A stretch of DNA of 64,000 nucleotides from Sulfitobacter sp. 20_GPM-1509m (GTDB taxonomy: Bacteria; Pseudomonadota; Alphaproteobacteria; Rhodobacterales; Rhodobacteraceae): the NCBI RefSeq assembly GCF_000620505.1, contig NZ_KK211144.1, forward strand, positions 379,681-443,680, read 5' to 3'. Within the stretch, counting starts at the first letter, position 1. Each line of letters opens with the position of its first letter. A program made the translations under genes and the position numbers. The notes under the pieces are model-generated. The model saw nothing but the letters and a program-made list of their open reading frames with translations. It was not told where the DNA came from and ran no database searches. Shown here in pieces: positions 10,429 through 18,716 of the stretch.

Positions 10429-11301
10429 ATGACCAAAAGAACGCTCCCGGTGCTGGCCACAGCCACTGCCGCCCTGTTTGCGTTGAACAGCTTTGCCATG
10501 GCAGCCGGCGCGGTCCACACCGCCGTGTCTGACGACATCATCGCACAACAGCGCGCGGCATTGGCAAAGAACACCGATGGCGCAGGCTTTGGCCCGCAGG
10601 CCCCGCGCGACATCGACTCGGTCGCGGGCACCAACCAGCGCGCCTTTGCCCCCGCACCCGCCTATACGCAGATGAACCTGTGCGACATCCACTTTCACGA
10701 AAACGCCGAACATCGCGGCGGCGAGTTCACCCATTACGCAGGCAACGGTGACGGTCACGGATATGACACCGGCTATCAGTACACCGGCCAGTTGACGCCG
10801 GCAGAGTTGAAACCGCTGGATCATCCCGTGGGCAAAACCGAACACGGCGATCTGCAACCGGGCGACACCATCGAAGCGCATTTCGTCTATTCGACCGCAC
10901 AGGCCAAGCCGGGTCCGACCCTTGGCACCTGCCTGAGCGATGCGATCAGCAACCCGCAACTGCGGGTCGAGGCGCAGGTCTTTGTGCTGGTGAACGATCC
11001 GAATGCGCTGGATTTCAATACGCTGGCGGATGTTGAGACCGTAAACGGATTGTATCAGGCCCCCAACATCCCCACCGACACGGGCACCCCGGTGGTCTAT
11101 GCAGGCTCGACCACAGGTCCGGGCTATGACGAGACCGGCTCGCCCTTCGAGGTGACATGGAGCGTGCACCCCAAGGTGGCGCGCGTTGACATCAACTCGG
11201 TGGACAAATGGCTGGGCCACAACGTGTTCGAAGAAGACCACGCACACGGCGTCCGCAATCTAGTGACGAACCCTGCGTTGTTGTCGCAGATCGACCAGTA
11301 A
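10429..11301 (+). CDS. Secreted delta-class-type carbonic anhydrase
   Basis: A 290-residue protein with a clear Sec signal peptide (residues 1-24, 'LPVLATATAALFALNSFAMAA'). The distinctive 'NLCDIHFHENAEHRGGEF' segment holds several His residues suited to zinc binding, followed by 'HYAGNGDGHGYDTGYQY'. The C-terminal half contains 'SPFEVTWSVHP' and 'GHNVFEEDHAHGVRNLV'. I recognise this pattern as the bacterial delta-class carbonic anhydrase family, related to diatom TWCA1, which interconverts CO2 and bicarbonate, here in the periplasm. The start at 10429 is favoured by the signal peptide and an upstream GGGA. The class assignment is from memory of the motif; no alignment was made. Confidence 0.65.
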   Translation: MTKRTLPVLATATAALFALNSFAMAAGAVHTAVSDDIIAQQRAALAKNTDGAGFGPQAPRDIDSVAGTNQRAFAPAPAYTQMNLCDIHFHENAEHRGGEFTHYAGNGDGHGYDTGYQYTGQLTPAELKPLDHPVGKTEHGDLQPGDTIEAHFVYSTAQAKPGPTLGTCLSDAISNPQLRVEAQVFVLVNDPNALDFNTLADVETVNGLYQAPNIPTDTGTPVVYAGSTTGPGYDETGSPFEVTWSVHPKVARVDINSVDKWLGHNVFEEDHAHGVRNLVTNPALLSQIDQ

Positions 11302-11311
11302 TCAAAGGTCT

Positions 11312-11395
11312 GGCCGCGAAGATACCCGAGCGTCCGAGGCAACGCTGCACGCGGGTCAGCGACCTGCGTGCAGCATCTCGCGTATCTTCGCGGCC
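11312..11395. terminator. Nested inverted repeats between carbonic anhydrase and DUF6500 genes
   Basis: The outer arms are 19 bases each (11312-11330 and 11377-11395) with one mismatch: GGCCGCGAAGATACCCGAG pairs with CTCGCGTATCTTCGCGGCC. An inner hairpin at 11345-11373 has 13-base arms, CTGCACGCGGGTC and GACCTGCGTGCAG, with one mismatch and a 3-base loop. On the plus strand the outer arm is followed by TTTTC. It probably acts as a bidirectional terminator between convergent genes. It overlaps the last 13 codons or so of the DUF6500 gene. Confidence 0.7.
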
Positions 11396-11574
11396 TTTTC
11401 AAAATGGTCAAGCTGGTGGGTCTTGATCCACCATGTTGCCGCTTCCATCAACAAATCAGGATCGTCATTGCGGTTCGCAAAGAACGCATAGAACGACAGG
11501 CCGACGTTTTCACCCTTTTGGGCGATCTTGCGGTCGCAGACGGCGATGGCCTTGTGGCGCAGGTCCGGTCTCAT
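11356..11574 (-). CDS. DUF6500 family small protein
   Basis: A 72-residue soluble protein. The 'QKGENVGLSFYAFFANRND' segment and 'LLMEAATWWIKTHQLDHFEKAAKIREML' match the small DUF6500 family as I recall it; the function is unknown. The start at 11574 (MRPDL) is chosen because the family begins there; upstream in-frame sequence is not conserved-looking. Its 3' end forms one arm of the large inverted repeat shared with the convergent carbonic anhydrase gene. Confidence 0.7.
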   Translation of the reverse strand: MRPDLRHKAIAVCDRKIAQKGENVGLSFYAFFANRNDDPDLLMEAATWWIKTHQLDHFEKAAKIREMLHAGR

Positions 11575-11645
11575 GGCGGCGGGTCCTTCTGGAGGGCGAT
11601 GTACCCGGCCCTTTTTGCCTGCGACCAATGCGGGAAACAAGCTCG

Positions 11646-12401
11646 CTAGTGGATCAACGACCCGCCGTTCACGTCCACCTCGGACCCGGTGACATAGGCG
11701 GACAGGTTCGACGCCAGAAACAGCGCACAGCCTGCCACATCATCCGCCGTCCCCGCGCGCCCCATCGGGATGCCCGCCAGCACCTGCGCACGCATCGCGT
11801 CAGTCAGCTTGCCCGCCGTGATGTCGGTGGCGATGAACCCCGGACAGATCGCGTTTGAGCGCACCCCCGCAGGGGCCAGTTCACGTGCCATCGCCTTGGT
11901 CAGGCCCAATATCCCGGCCTTGGCTGCGGAATAATGCGGCCCGCCAAAGATACCGCCGCCCCGCTGCGCCGACACGGACGACATGTTGACGATGCTGCCC
12001 TGCCCACGGGACCGCATATGCGGGATCACCGCCTGCGACATATAAAGCGTCCCGCGCAGGTTCACGTCCAGTACCGCGTCGTAATTGTGCGGCGTGATCT
12101 CCATCAGCTGCAGCGGCTGGGTGATGCCTGCGTTGTTCACCAGAACATCCACCTGCCCCCATTGTGCTATGATGTCCGCCACCACCGTGTCGCAGGCGGC
12201 CTTGTCCGTCACGTCGCACACGCCCGAGGTGTGCCCGTCCCCCGGCAGGTCTGCCGCCGCCTCTGCCGCCTCGTCCGCGTCCAGATCCAGTATTGCCACC
12301 CGCGCGCCATGCTGCGCGAACAACTGCGCCGTGGCCTTGCCCAGACCGCGCGGGCTGGCGGCCCCGGTGATGATCGCCGTCATGCCATCCAGTAATTTCA
12401 T
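11646..12401 (-). CDS. SDR-family oxidoreductase (FabG-like)
   Basis: A 251-residue classical short-chain dehydrogenase. It has the NAD(P)-binding 'TGAASPRGLG', the structural 'NNAG' motif, catalytic Ser in 'VNMSSVSAQ', and the Tyr-x-x-x-Lys pair in 'HYSAAKAGI'. It ends with the usual 'VTGSEVDVNGGS'. It follows the split transketolase genes by 13 bases in the same operon, so a sugar or polyol substrate is likely. The exact substrate is unknown. Confidence 0.9.
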   Translation of the reverse strand: MKLLDGMTAIITGAASPRGLGKATAQLFAQHGARVAILDLDADEAAEAAADLPGDGHTSGVCDVTDKAACDTVVADIIAQWGQVDVLVNNAGITQPLQLMEITPHNYDAVLDVNLRGTLYMSQAVIPHMRSRGQGSIVNMSSVSAQRGGGIFGGPHYSAAKAGILGLTKAMARELAPAGVRSNAICPGFIATDITAGKLTDAMRAQVLAGIPMGRAGTADDVAGCALFLASNLSAYVTGSEVDVNGGSLIH

Positions 12402-12414
12402 CGCCCGTTCCCCC

Positions 12415-13452
12415 TCACAGCCATGATTTCACCGCAGCCTTAACTGCGCTGACCGAAATCCCGTATTGATCGTGCAGCGTCGGCAGCGCCCCCGCGTCCA
12501 GAAACGCATCAGGCAGGCCGATCTGGCGGAACGGCACCTGCACGCCAGCCCGCATCAGCGTGGCAGCCACCGCCTCGCCCAGGCCCCCCGTGACCGAATG
12601 GTTTTCGGCCGTCACCACCAACCGCCCACCCTTGGACGCCTCGGCAATGATCGTGTCCGCATCCAGCGGCTTGATCGTCGGCACGTGCAGCACCGCGCAA
12701 TCCACCCCGTCCTTTTGCAGCGCCTTTGCCGCGTCCAGCGTGCGCATGGTCATCAGCCCCGACGACACGAACAAAACATCGCGCCCGTCGCGGATCATCT
12801 GCGCGCGGCCCGGTTGGAACCGATAGCCGTATTCGCCCAGCACGTTCGGCACCTGCCCGCGCAGCAACCGCATATAGACCGGCCCCGGCGTATCCGCGAT
12901 GGCGCGCGTCGCCTGATCAATCTCGACCGCGTCACAAGGGTCGATGATGGTCAGGTTCGGCATCCCCCGCATGATCGCCAGATCCTCGGTTGCCTGATGG
13001 CTGGGACCATAGCCGGTGGTCAGACCGGGCAGCGCACAGACGATCTTGACCGGCAGGTTTTCCTCGGCAATCGCCATGATGATGAAATCATAGGCCCGCC
13101 GTGACGCGAACACCGCGTAAGTGGTGGCAAAGGGCGTGAACCCCTCGCGCGCAAGACCGGCGGCGGCACTGATCATCACCGCCTCGGCCATGCCCATCTG
13201 GTAGAACCGGTCGGGGTAGGCTTTGGCAAAGACATGCAGATCGGTGTATTTCGACAGATCCGCCGTCAGCCCGACAATATCCTCACGGGTTTTGGCGATG
13301 TCCACCAGCGCGTGCCCGAACGGGGCTGCAATGGTGTCGCGCCCTTCGGCGTCCAGCGAGGCGATCATCGCCGATGTGGCCACCCGTTCGCCCTGTGGCA
13401 CGCTGCGGGCGGTGTATTTCGACTGGCGGCGGGACAGTTCCTGCGGTTTCAT
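12415..13452 (-). CDS. Transketolase, C-terminal (pyrimidine/transketolase_C) subunit
   Basis: A 345-residue protein corresponding to the Pyr and C-terminal domains of transketolase ('FYQMGMAEAVMISAAAGLA', 'FATTYAVFASRRAYDFI', 'GLTTGYGPSHQATEDLA'). The start at 13452 overlaps the stop of the N-terminal subunit gene as ATGA. Split transketolases of this type include the apulose-4-phosphate transketolase AptAB of D-apiose catabolism. The nearby apionate-type genes make that an attractive guess, but other substrates are possible. Confidence 0.9.
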   Translation of the reverse strand: MKPQELSRRQSKYTARSVPQGERVATSAMIASLDAEGRDTIAAPFGHALVDIAKTREDIVGLTADLSKYTDLHVFAKAYPDRFYQMGMAEAVMISAAAGLAREGFTPFATTYAVFASRRAYDFIIMAIAEENLPVKIVCALPGLTTGYGPSHQATEDLAIMRGMPNLTIIDPCDAVEIDQATRAIADTPGPVYMRLLRGQVPNVLGEYGYRFQPGRAQMIRDGRDVLFVSSGLMTMRTLDAAKALQKDGVDCAVLHVPTIKPLDADTIIAEASKGGRLVVTAENHSVTGGLGEAVAATLMRAGVQVPFRQIGLPDAFLDAGALPTLHDQYGISVSAVKAAVKSWL

Positions 13453-14300
13453 TGTGGCATCTCCCCGTCCAGTATCTCCAGCGCCTTGGCCCATTCCTCG
13501 GGCTCGACCCGCACGAAATGGGTGATCTCGCGGCGTTCCAGAAACGGAATGCCCTTGCACATGGTGGTGTTGCAGATGATCACACGCGGCTGCGCGCCGT
13601 CGTGGCTGCGTGCCGCGTCAAAGGCCGCGACGACCGCGTCCAGATCGTTGCCGTCCACCTCTTGCGCATGCCAGCCGAAAGCCTGCCACTTGGCCGCCTC
13701 GGGCACCTGAGCCAGCGCGGCGCGCGTGGGCCCATCCGCCTGCTGGTTGTTGAAATCGACAATGGCAATCAGGTTGTCCAGTTTCCACTGCACCGCCGAC
13801 ATCACCGCCTCCCATGTCGACCCTTCGCCCAACTCGCCATCGGACAGCATGTTGTAGACAAAAGCCGGGTTCTTCTTGCGTTTCAGCCCCAGCGCCATGC
13901 CGACCGCGATGCCCAGACCGTGGCCCAGCGAGCCTCCGGTGATCTCCATGCCGGGCGTATAGGCGGCCATGCCCGACATCGGCATCCGGCTGTCGTCCAT
14001 GCCATAGGTTTCCAGCTCATCCTCGGGCAATATCCCTGCCTCGATCATCGCGGCATAAAGCGCGATGGCATAATGCCCGATCGACAACAGGAACCGGTCG
14101 CGGCCCTCCCATTCGGGATCGTCCGCGCGGTAGGTCAGCGCGTGGAAATAGGACACCGCCAGCACATCCGCCACGCCCAGAGCCTGACCGATATACCCCT
14201 GTCCCTGCACTTCGCCCATGCGCAACGCATTGCGCCGGATCGCCCAGGCCCGCCGCGCCAGGCTGACGTTCGATCCGTGTTTGGCCGTGCCCGTCGTCAT
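13449..14300 (-). CDS. Transketolase, N-terminal (thiamine diphosphate-binding) subunit
   Basis: A 283-residue protein equal to the PP domain of transketolase. It contains 'IGHYAIALYAA', 'GSLGHGLGIAVGMALG' and the thiamine-diphosphate motif 'LSDGELGEGSTWEA' ending in 'FNNQQADG'. With the next gene it forms a two-chain transketolase that moves two-carbon ketol units. It is first in a minus-strand operon with the C-terminal subunit and an SDR, and is divergent from the SAF-domain oxidoreductase at 14455. Confidence 0.92.
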   Translation of the reverse strand: MTTGTAKHGSNVSLARRAWAIRRNALRMGEVQGQGYIGQALGVADVLAVSYFHALTYRADDPEWEGRDRFLLSIGHYAIALYAAMIEAGILPEDELETYGMDDSRMPMSGMAAYTPGMEITGGSLGHGLGIAVGMALGLKRKKNPAFVYNMLSDGELGEGSTWEAVMSAVQWKLDNLIAIVDFNNQQADGPTRAALAQVPEAAKWQAFGWHAQEVDGNDLDAVVAAFDAARSHDGAQPRVIICNTTMCKGIPFLERREITHFVRVEPEEWAKALEILDGEMPQ

Positions 14301-14454
14301 GGCTGTGTCCTCCCCCTTGGTCCGGGATCAGATGGCATCATGCGGGGGCCTCAAACAATTAAAAATTCTTAACTATATCATAAGAACAGCTTCAATGTTG
14401 TGTCCTGCCCCCCGTGCTAGCGTCGGCGCAAACAGCACGAAAGGACGCACGCCC
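14301..14454. promoter_or_regulatory. AT-rich divergent promoter region (transketolase operon / SAF oxidoreductase)
   Basis: The stretch at about 14355-14395 ('CAATTAAAAATTCTTAAC', 'TATATCATAAGAAC') is strongly AT-rich against a GC-rich background and lies between divergent genes. It lacks the TGGTATACCA palindrome found upstream of three other operons of the island. An AAGGACG ribosome site precedes the plus-strand gene. Confidence 0.5.
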
Positions 14455-15795
14455 ATGAACCTCAAATCCCTGCTCGCCGCCCGCCACGACGCGGGCCGCC
14501 CCGTGCGTGTCGGCCTGATCGGAGCGGGCAAGTTCGGCTCGATGATCCTGGCGCAGGCGCGGTTCATCGAAGGCTACCACATTGTCGGCGTCGCCGATCT
14601 GGACGTGGACAAGGCGCGCGGATCGTTCAAACGCACAGGCTGGGTTGACACGCAATACGCCGCCCCCACCATGGCGCAGGCGGTCCGGACCGGCACGACC
14701 TGCATCACCGACGACGTGGCCGCCCTGCTGGCCTGCGACGACATCGAATGCATCATCGAGGCCACCGGCCACCCCCTTGCAGGCACCCGCCACGCGCTGG
14801 CCGCCATCGACGCGGGCAAGCACGTGATCATGGTCAATGTCGAGGCCGACGTGCTGTGCGGTGCCGTTCTGGCCAACCGCGCCGCGCAACAGGGCGTGGT
14901 ATACTCCATGGCCTACGGCGACCAACCGGCTGCGATCTGCGAACTGGTGGATTGGGTCCACGCCTGCGGGTTCGAACTGTGCGCTGCGGGCAAGGGCATG
15001 AACTTTGCCCCGCCCTACCGCTATTCCACCCCCGACACGGTCTGGGGTTACTTCGGCTGGAGCGAGGAAGAAGTGGCGGCAGGCGACTTTAATCCCAAGA
15101 TGTACAATTCGTTCACCGACGGCACAAAGGCCGCCATCGAAATGGCCGCCGTCGCCAATGCGACGGGTCTGGACTGCCCCGAGGATGGTTTGGCCTTTCA
15201 CCCCGCCGGGCTGCACGATCTGGCCACGGTCTTTCGCCCTGAAAGCGAAGGCGGCAGGCTGGCGCGGACAGGTCTGGTCGACATCGCCTCCAGCCGTGAA
15301 CCGGACGGGCGCGTGGTGCTGAACAACATCCAGTACGGCATGTTCGTCACCTTCCGCGCCCCCGATGAATACACCCGCGCCTGCTTTCAGCAATACGGGC
15401 TGTTGACCGATCCGACGGGCTGGTACGGGTCGATGTGGCGTCCCTTCCATCTGATCGGGCTGGAAACTTCCGTATCGGTTCTGAACGCCTGCCTGCGCGG
15501 CGAGGCAACGGGGTCATCCACCCGCTGGCGCGGCGACGCGGTGGCGACCTCCAAAGGCGACTTTGAGGCAGGTGACTATTTGGACGGCGAAGGCGGCTTC
15601 AAGGTCTGGGCCAAGGCGATCCCCGCCAGCCAGTCCCACCGCCTGAACGCCCTGCCCATCGGGTTGGCGCATCATATCCGGCTGAAACGCCCTATCAAAC
15701 GCGACCAGATCGTGTGTCTGGATGATGTGGAGATCACGGACGATCAGGACATCTTCGAGATGCGCGCGGCTCAGGTGGCGTTTCTGGAGGGGTAA
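14455..15795 (+). CDS. NAD(P)-binding oxidoreductase with C-terminal SAF domain
   Basis: A 446-residue protein. Residues about 18-150 form a Rossmann fold of homoserine dehydrogenase or Gfo/Idh type ('VGLIGAGKFGSMI', 'IIEATGHPLAGTRHALAAIDAGKHVIMVN' read in two parts). The middle region 'AAGKGMNFAPPYRY' and 'NSFTDGTKAAIEMAAVAN' resembles the substrate domain of that group. The C-terminus 'PIGLAHHIRLKRPIKRDQIV' is SAF-like. It is divergent from the split transketolase operon and convergent with the OtnI gene. A role in sugar or sugar-acid catabolism is inferred only from context. Confidence 0.75.
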   Translation: MNLKSLLAARHDAGRPVRVGLIGAGKFGSMILAQARFIEGYHIVGVADLDVDKARGSFKRTGWVDTQYAAPTMAQAVRTGTTCITDDVAALLACDDIECIIEATGHPLAGTRHALAAIDAGKHVIMVNVEADVLCGAVLANRAAQQGVVYSMAYGDQPAAICELVDWVHACGFELCAAGKGMNFAPPYRYSTPDTVWGYFGWSEEEVAAGDFNPKMYNSFTDGTKAAIEMAAVANATGLDCPEDGLAFHPAGLHDLATVFRPESEGGRLARTGLVDIASSREPDGRVVLNNIQYGMFVTFRAPDEYTRACFQQYGLLTDPTGWYGSMWRPFHLIGLETSVSVLNACLRGEATGSSTRWRGDAVATSKGDFEAGDYLDGEGGFKVWAKAIPASQSHRLNALPIGLAHHIRLKRPIKRDQIVCLDDVEITDDQDIFEMRAAQVAFLEG

Positions 15796-15836
15796 GCGGC
15801 CGTCAGCCTTGATCTCACAAGAGGCCGGTGCCCCTC

Positions 15837-16577
15837 TCACATCCACCCCAACGTCGCCTCCGTCGGCCCGACGGGCCGATACTCCGCCCCAACGGGCGTG
15901 TCCCAGCCTAGCCGCGCCAGCACCTCCCAGACATGGGGATAATTCAGCTCGCCATGATCCGGCGCACCGCGATCCGGGACCGAGGCCACCTGCACGTGCC
16001 CGATCAGCGGCAACAACCGTTCCAGCCGGTGGGTCACGTCGCCCTCCATCAGTTGCACATGGTAGCAATCAAACATCAGCCTCAGGTTCGCAGCCCCCAC
16101 TTCGGCCAAAATCGCCTCGGCCTGCGTGGTGGTGCGCAGGAAGTACCCCGGCGCGTCGTAATGGTTCAGCGGCTCGATCAGGATCGTGCGCCCGTCCGCC
16201 CTGTCGCAGGCATAGCGCAGGGTCTCGACAAAGGCCGCATGGGCCGCCGGACCTTCGGCAAAGCCTGCCATCACATGCACGGCGCCCGTGTCGGTCGCGG
16301 CAGCATAGGCCAGCGCCTCGTCCACAGCCGCGCGGGCATCTGCGCCGCGACCGGGCAGCGCGGACAACCCGTTTTCGACCGCCGCCCCGCGCCGCGTGTT
16401 CAGACCCAGCATCGGCAGCCCCGTCTCGCGCAGCGCCGCCGCCACGTCATCCGCAGGCACGTCATAGGGCCAATGGCATTCCACCGCATGAAACCCCGCA
16501 GCCGCCGCCGCACGGATCGCATCGGGCAGCGTCAGTTCGGTCCACAGAAACCCCAAATTCGCCGAAAACAGCATCAC
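15837..16577 (-). CDS. otnI: 2-oxo-tetronate isomerase (hydroxypyruvate isomerase family)
   Basis: A 246-residue TIM-barrel protein of the hydroxypyruvate isomerase/xylose-isomerase-like group: 'FSANLGFLWTE' at the start, 'ILIEPLNHYDAPGYF' with the metal Glu, 'LMFDCYHVQLMEGD' with metal Asp and His, and a final 'GAEYRP' Glu. OtnI interconverts 2-oxo- and 3-oxo-tetronate in the L-threonate and D-erythronate pathways. It is the last gene of the operon, overlapping the dehydratase gene. Assignment rests on family and on OtnK, OtnC and LtnD being in the same operon. Confidence 0.85.
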   Translation of the reverse strand: MMLFSANLGFLWTELTLPDAIRAAAAAGFHAVECHWPYDVPADDVAAALRETGLPMLGLNTRRGAAVENGLSALPGRGADARAAVDEALAYAAATDTGAVHVMAGFAEGPAAHAAFVETLRYACDRADGRTILIEPLNHYDAPGYFLRTTTQAEAILAEVGAANLRLMFDCYHVQLMEGDVTHRLERLLPLIGHVQVASVPDRGAPDHGELNYPHVWEVLARLGWDTPVGAEYRPVGPTEATLGWM

Positions 16578-18064
16578 ATCACCGCCCCGATCTGCCAGGG
16601 CACGAATTCATAATCGCCCAGACCCTGCGCCTCGGATTTGCTGGCCTCGCCCGAGGCCATGCGCAGCCACATTTCGTAAATCTCGCGCCCCACCTCCTCG
16701 ACGCTGCGGCCTTCGGACAGGATGGTGCCGGCGTTCACGTCCATGTCCTCGTGCAGGCGGGTGTACATTTCGGTGTTGGTCGCCACCTTCATCGACGGCG
16801 ACGGTTTCGCGCCAAAGGCCGAGCCGCGACCGGTTGTAAAGCACACCAGCGTGCAACCGCTGGCGATCTGGCCAGTGACCGACGCGGGATCATATCCGGG
16901 GCTGTCCATAAACGTGAACCCGCGCGCCGTCACGGGTTCGGCGTATTTATAGACCCCCATCAACGGTGTCGTGCCCCCCTTGGCCACCGCGCCCAGCGAT
17001 TTCTCAAGGATGGTTGTCAGCCCGCCCGCCTTGTTGCCGGGGCTGGGGTTGTTGTCCATCGAGCCACGGTTGCGCGCGGTGTAATCCTCCCACCAGTGGA
17101 TCAGGTCCACCAGCTTGTCGCCCGTGGCCCGGTCATGCGCGCGCGCGGTCAGCAGGTGTTCGGCGCCGTAAACCTCGGGGGTTTCGGCCAACACGCCAGT
17201 GCCGCCTTGCGCCACCAGCAGATCGCAGGCATGGCCGACAGCCGGGTTCGCCGTCACCCCCGACCACGCGTCCGACCCGCCACATTGCAGCGCCACCATC
17301 AGTTCCGACGCAGGCGCGGTTTCGCGGGTCGCCTTGTTCACCTCGGGCAGCATCGCGGTGATCTTGCTGACCCCCAACTCGACACAGCGGCGCAGGCCGC
17401 CCACGTCCTGAATGTTCATCGTCTGGAACAACGGCCCTGGCGTCAGGCCATAGGCCTCGACCAGCCAGTCGATCTGCATCATCTCGCAGCCCAGCCCCGC
17501 CAGCAGCACCCCACCCACGTTGGGATTGCGCGCATAGCCCCACAGCGTGCGCTGCAACACCTCAAAGCCCGTGCCATCGCCGCCCATCGCGCAGCCGGTG
17601 CCATGGACAAAGGCCACGACGCCGTCGACATTGGGATACTCCGCCAGCTTGTCCGGCGTGAAATGCGCGGCGATCTGGCGTGCGGCGGTGGCTGAACAGT
17701 TCACCGACGTCAGCACCGCGATATAGTTGCGCGTGCCGACACGGCCATTGGCACGGTGATATCCCTGAAATGTGTCTTGCGTGGTCGCGGGGGCCACGGG
17801 GCGCAGGTTGGTGCCGAATTCATAGTCGGTGTCGACGGCGCGAAACTCCAGATTGTGCGTGTGCACATGCGCGCCTTGGGCAATGTCCTCGGCCGCATAG
17901 CCGATCAGGTTGGCGTATTTGCGCACGGCTTCACCCTTGGCGATGGGCTTCGACGCCATCTTGTGACCGCGCGGGATCAGCATGGTGGCCCCCGCGTCGC
18001 CCACTTGCAGCGGCTGGGTGGCGGTGACGACATTGTCGTCGGCGGACAATCGGACGGTTTTCAT
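16574..18064 (-). CDS. UxaA-family altronate/galactarate-type dehydratase
   Basis: A 496-residue protein. The N-terminal part (about residues 1-95) is an SAF-like domain ('LIPRGHKMASKPIAKGEAV'), followed by the catalytic region with 'GYHRANGRVGTRNYIAVL', 'HGTGCAMGGDG', 'LGCEMMQI', 'LQCGGSDAWSGVTANPA' and 'GRGSAFGAKPSP'. UxaA/GarD enzymes use Fe2+ to dehydrate altronate or galactarate. It is inserted between otnC and otnI, which is not part of the canonical threonate route. It may widen substrate range to six- or four-carbon aldonates. The start at 18064 is preferred; the in-frame extension to 18118 is unlikely. Confidence 0.88.
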   Translation of the reverse strand: MKTVRLSADDNVVTATQPLQVGDAGATMLIPRGHKMASKPIAKGEAVRKYANLIGYAAEDIAQGAHVHTHNLEFRAVDTDYEFGTNLRPVAPATTQDTFQGYHRANGRVGTRNYIAVLTSVNCSATAARQIAAHFTPDKLAEYPNVDGVVAFVHGTGCAMGGDGTGFEVLQRTLWGYARNPNVGGVLLAGLGCEMMQIDWLVEAYGLTPGPLFQTMNIQDVGGLRRCVELGVSKITAMLPEVNKATRETAPASELMVALQCGGSDAWSGVTANPAVGHACDLLVAQGGTGVLAETPEVYGAEHLLTARAHDRATGDKLVDLIHWWEDYTARNRGSMDNNPSPGNKAGGLTTILEKSLGAVAKGGTTPLMGVYKYAEPVTARGFTFMDSPGYDPASVTGQIASGCTLVCFTTGRGSAFGAKPSPSMKVATNTEMYTRLHEDMDVNAGTILSEGRSVEEVGREIYEMWLRMASGEASKSEAQGLGDYEFVPWQIGAVM

Positions 18065-18068
18065 GGTC

Positions 18069-18716
18069 TCACTCCCAATCCACGTCAAAGCGGGTGACGA
18101 TATCGTTGATCTGCGCATCGCTCAGCGGACGGCGCGGCAGGCCATGCGTCAGCAGCGCCAGCCGCGCGGTGTCTTCCAGTTCCTCGATGGCATAACAGGC
18201 GGCTTCGACGTCCTTGCCCGCCACCACCGGTCCGTGGTTGGCCAGCATCACCGCCGACCGTTTCCCCGCCAGCCCGCGCACCGCGTCGCCCATCGCCGGA
18301 TCGCCGGGCAGGAACACGGGCAGCAGCTTGACCTTGCCCAGTTTCATGATCGCATAGGGCGTCAGCGGCGGCAGGAAATTGTCAGGGTCCACACCCTCCA
18401 GCATCGACAGCGCCACCGCGTTGCACGAATGCAGATGCACCACCGCGCCTGCCGTGCTGCGTGTCTCGTAGAACGCGGAATGCAGGGGCATTTCCTTGGT
18501 CGGTTTATCCCCGCCCACATGGGCGCCGGTGCTGTCGAACCACGACAGCCGCGCCGGATCCAGACGGCCAAAGCTGGACCCGGTCGGCGTCACCAACAGC
18601 CCGCCATCGTCGGTCCGAGCTGAGATGTTACCTGAAGATCCGCCCGTAAGACCCCGATCATAAAGGGATTTCGCCAGCGTACAGATCAGTTCGCGCAGGT
18701 CCGCGTCGGCACTCAT
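18069..18716 (-). CDS. otnC: Class II aldolase family 3-oxo-tetronate 4-phosphate decarboxylase
   Basis: A 215-residue class II aldolase/adducin-fold protein with 'GGSSGNISAR', the zinc ligands of 'VVHLHSCNAVALS', and 'MLANHGPVVAG'. OtnC decarboxylates 3-oxo-tetronate 4-phosphate to dihydroxyacetone phosphate. It overlaps the OtnK gene by 4 bases (ATGA), the arrangement expected for the pathway. The start at 18716 avoids an unsupported N-terminal extension into the kinase gene. Confidence 0.9.
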   Translation of the reverse strand: MSADADLRELICTLAKSLYDRGLTGGSSGNISARTDDGGLLVTPTGSSFGRLDPARLSWFDSTGAHVGGDKPTKEMPLHSAFYETRSTAGAVVHLHSCNAVALSMLEGVDPDNFLPPLTPYAIMKLGKVKLLPVFLPGDPAMGDAVRGLAGKRSAVMLANHGPVVAGKDVEAACYAIEELEDTARLALLTHGLPRRPLSDAQINDIVTRFDVDWE

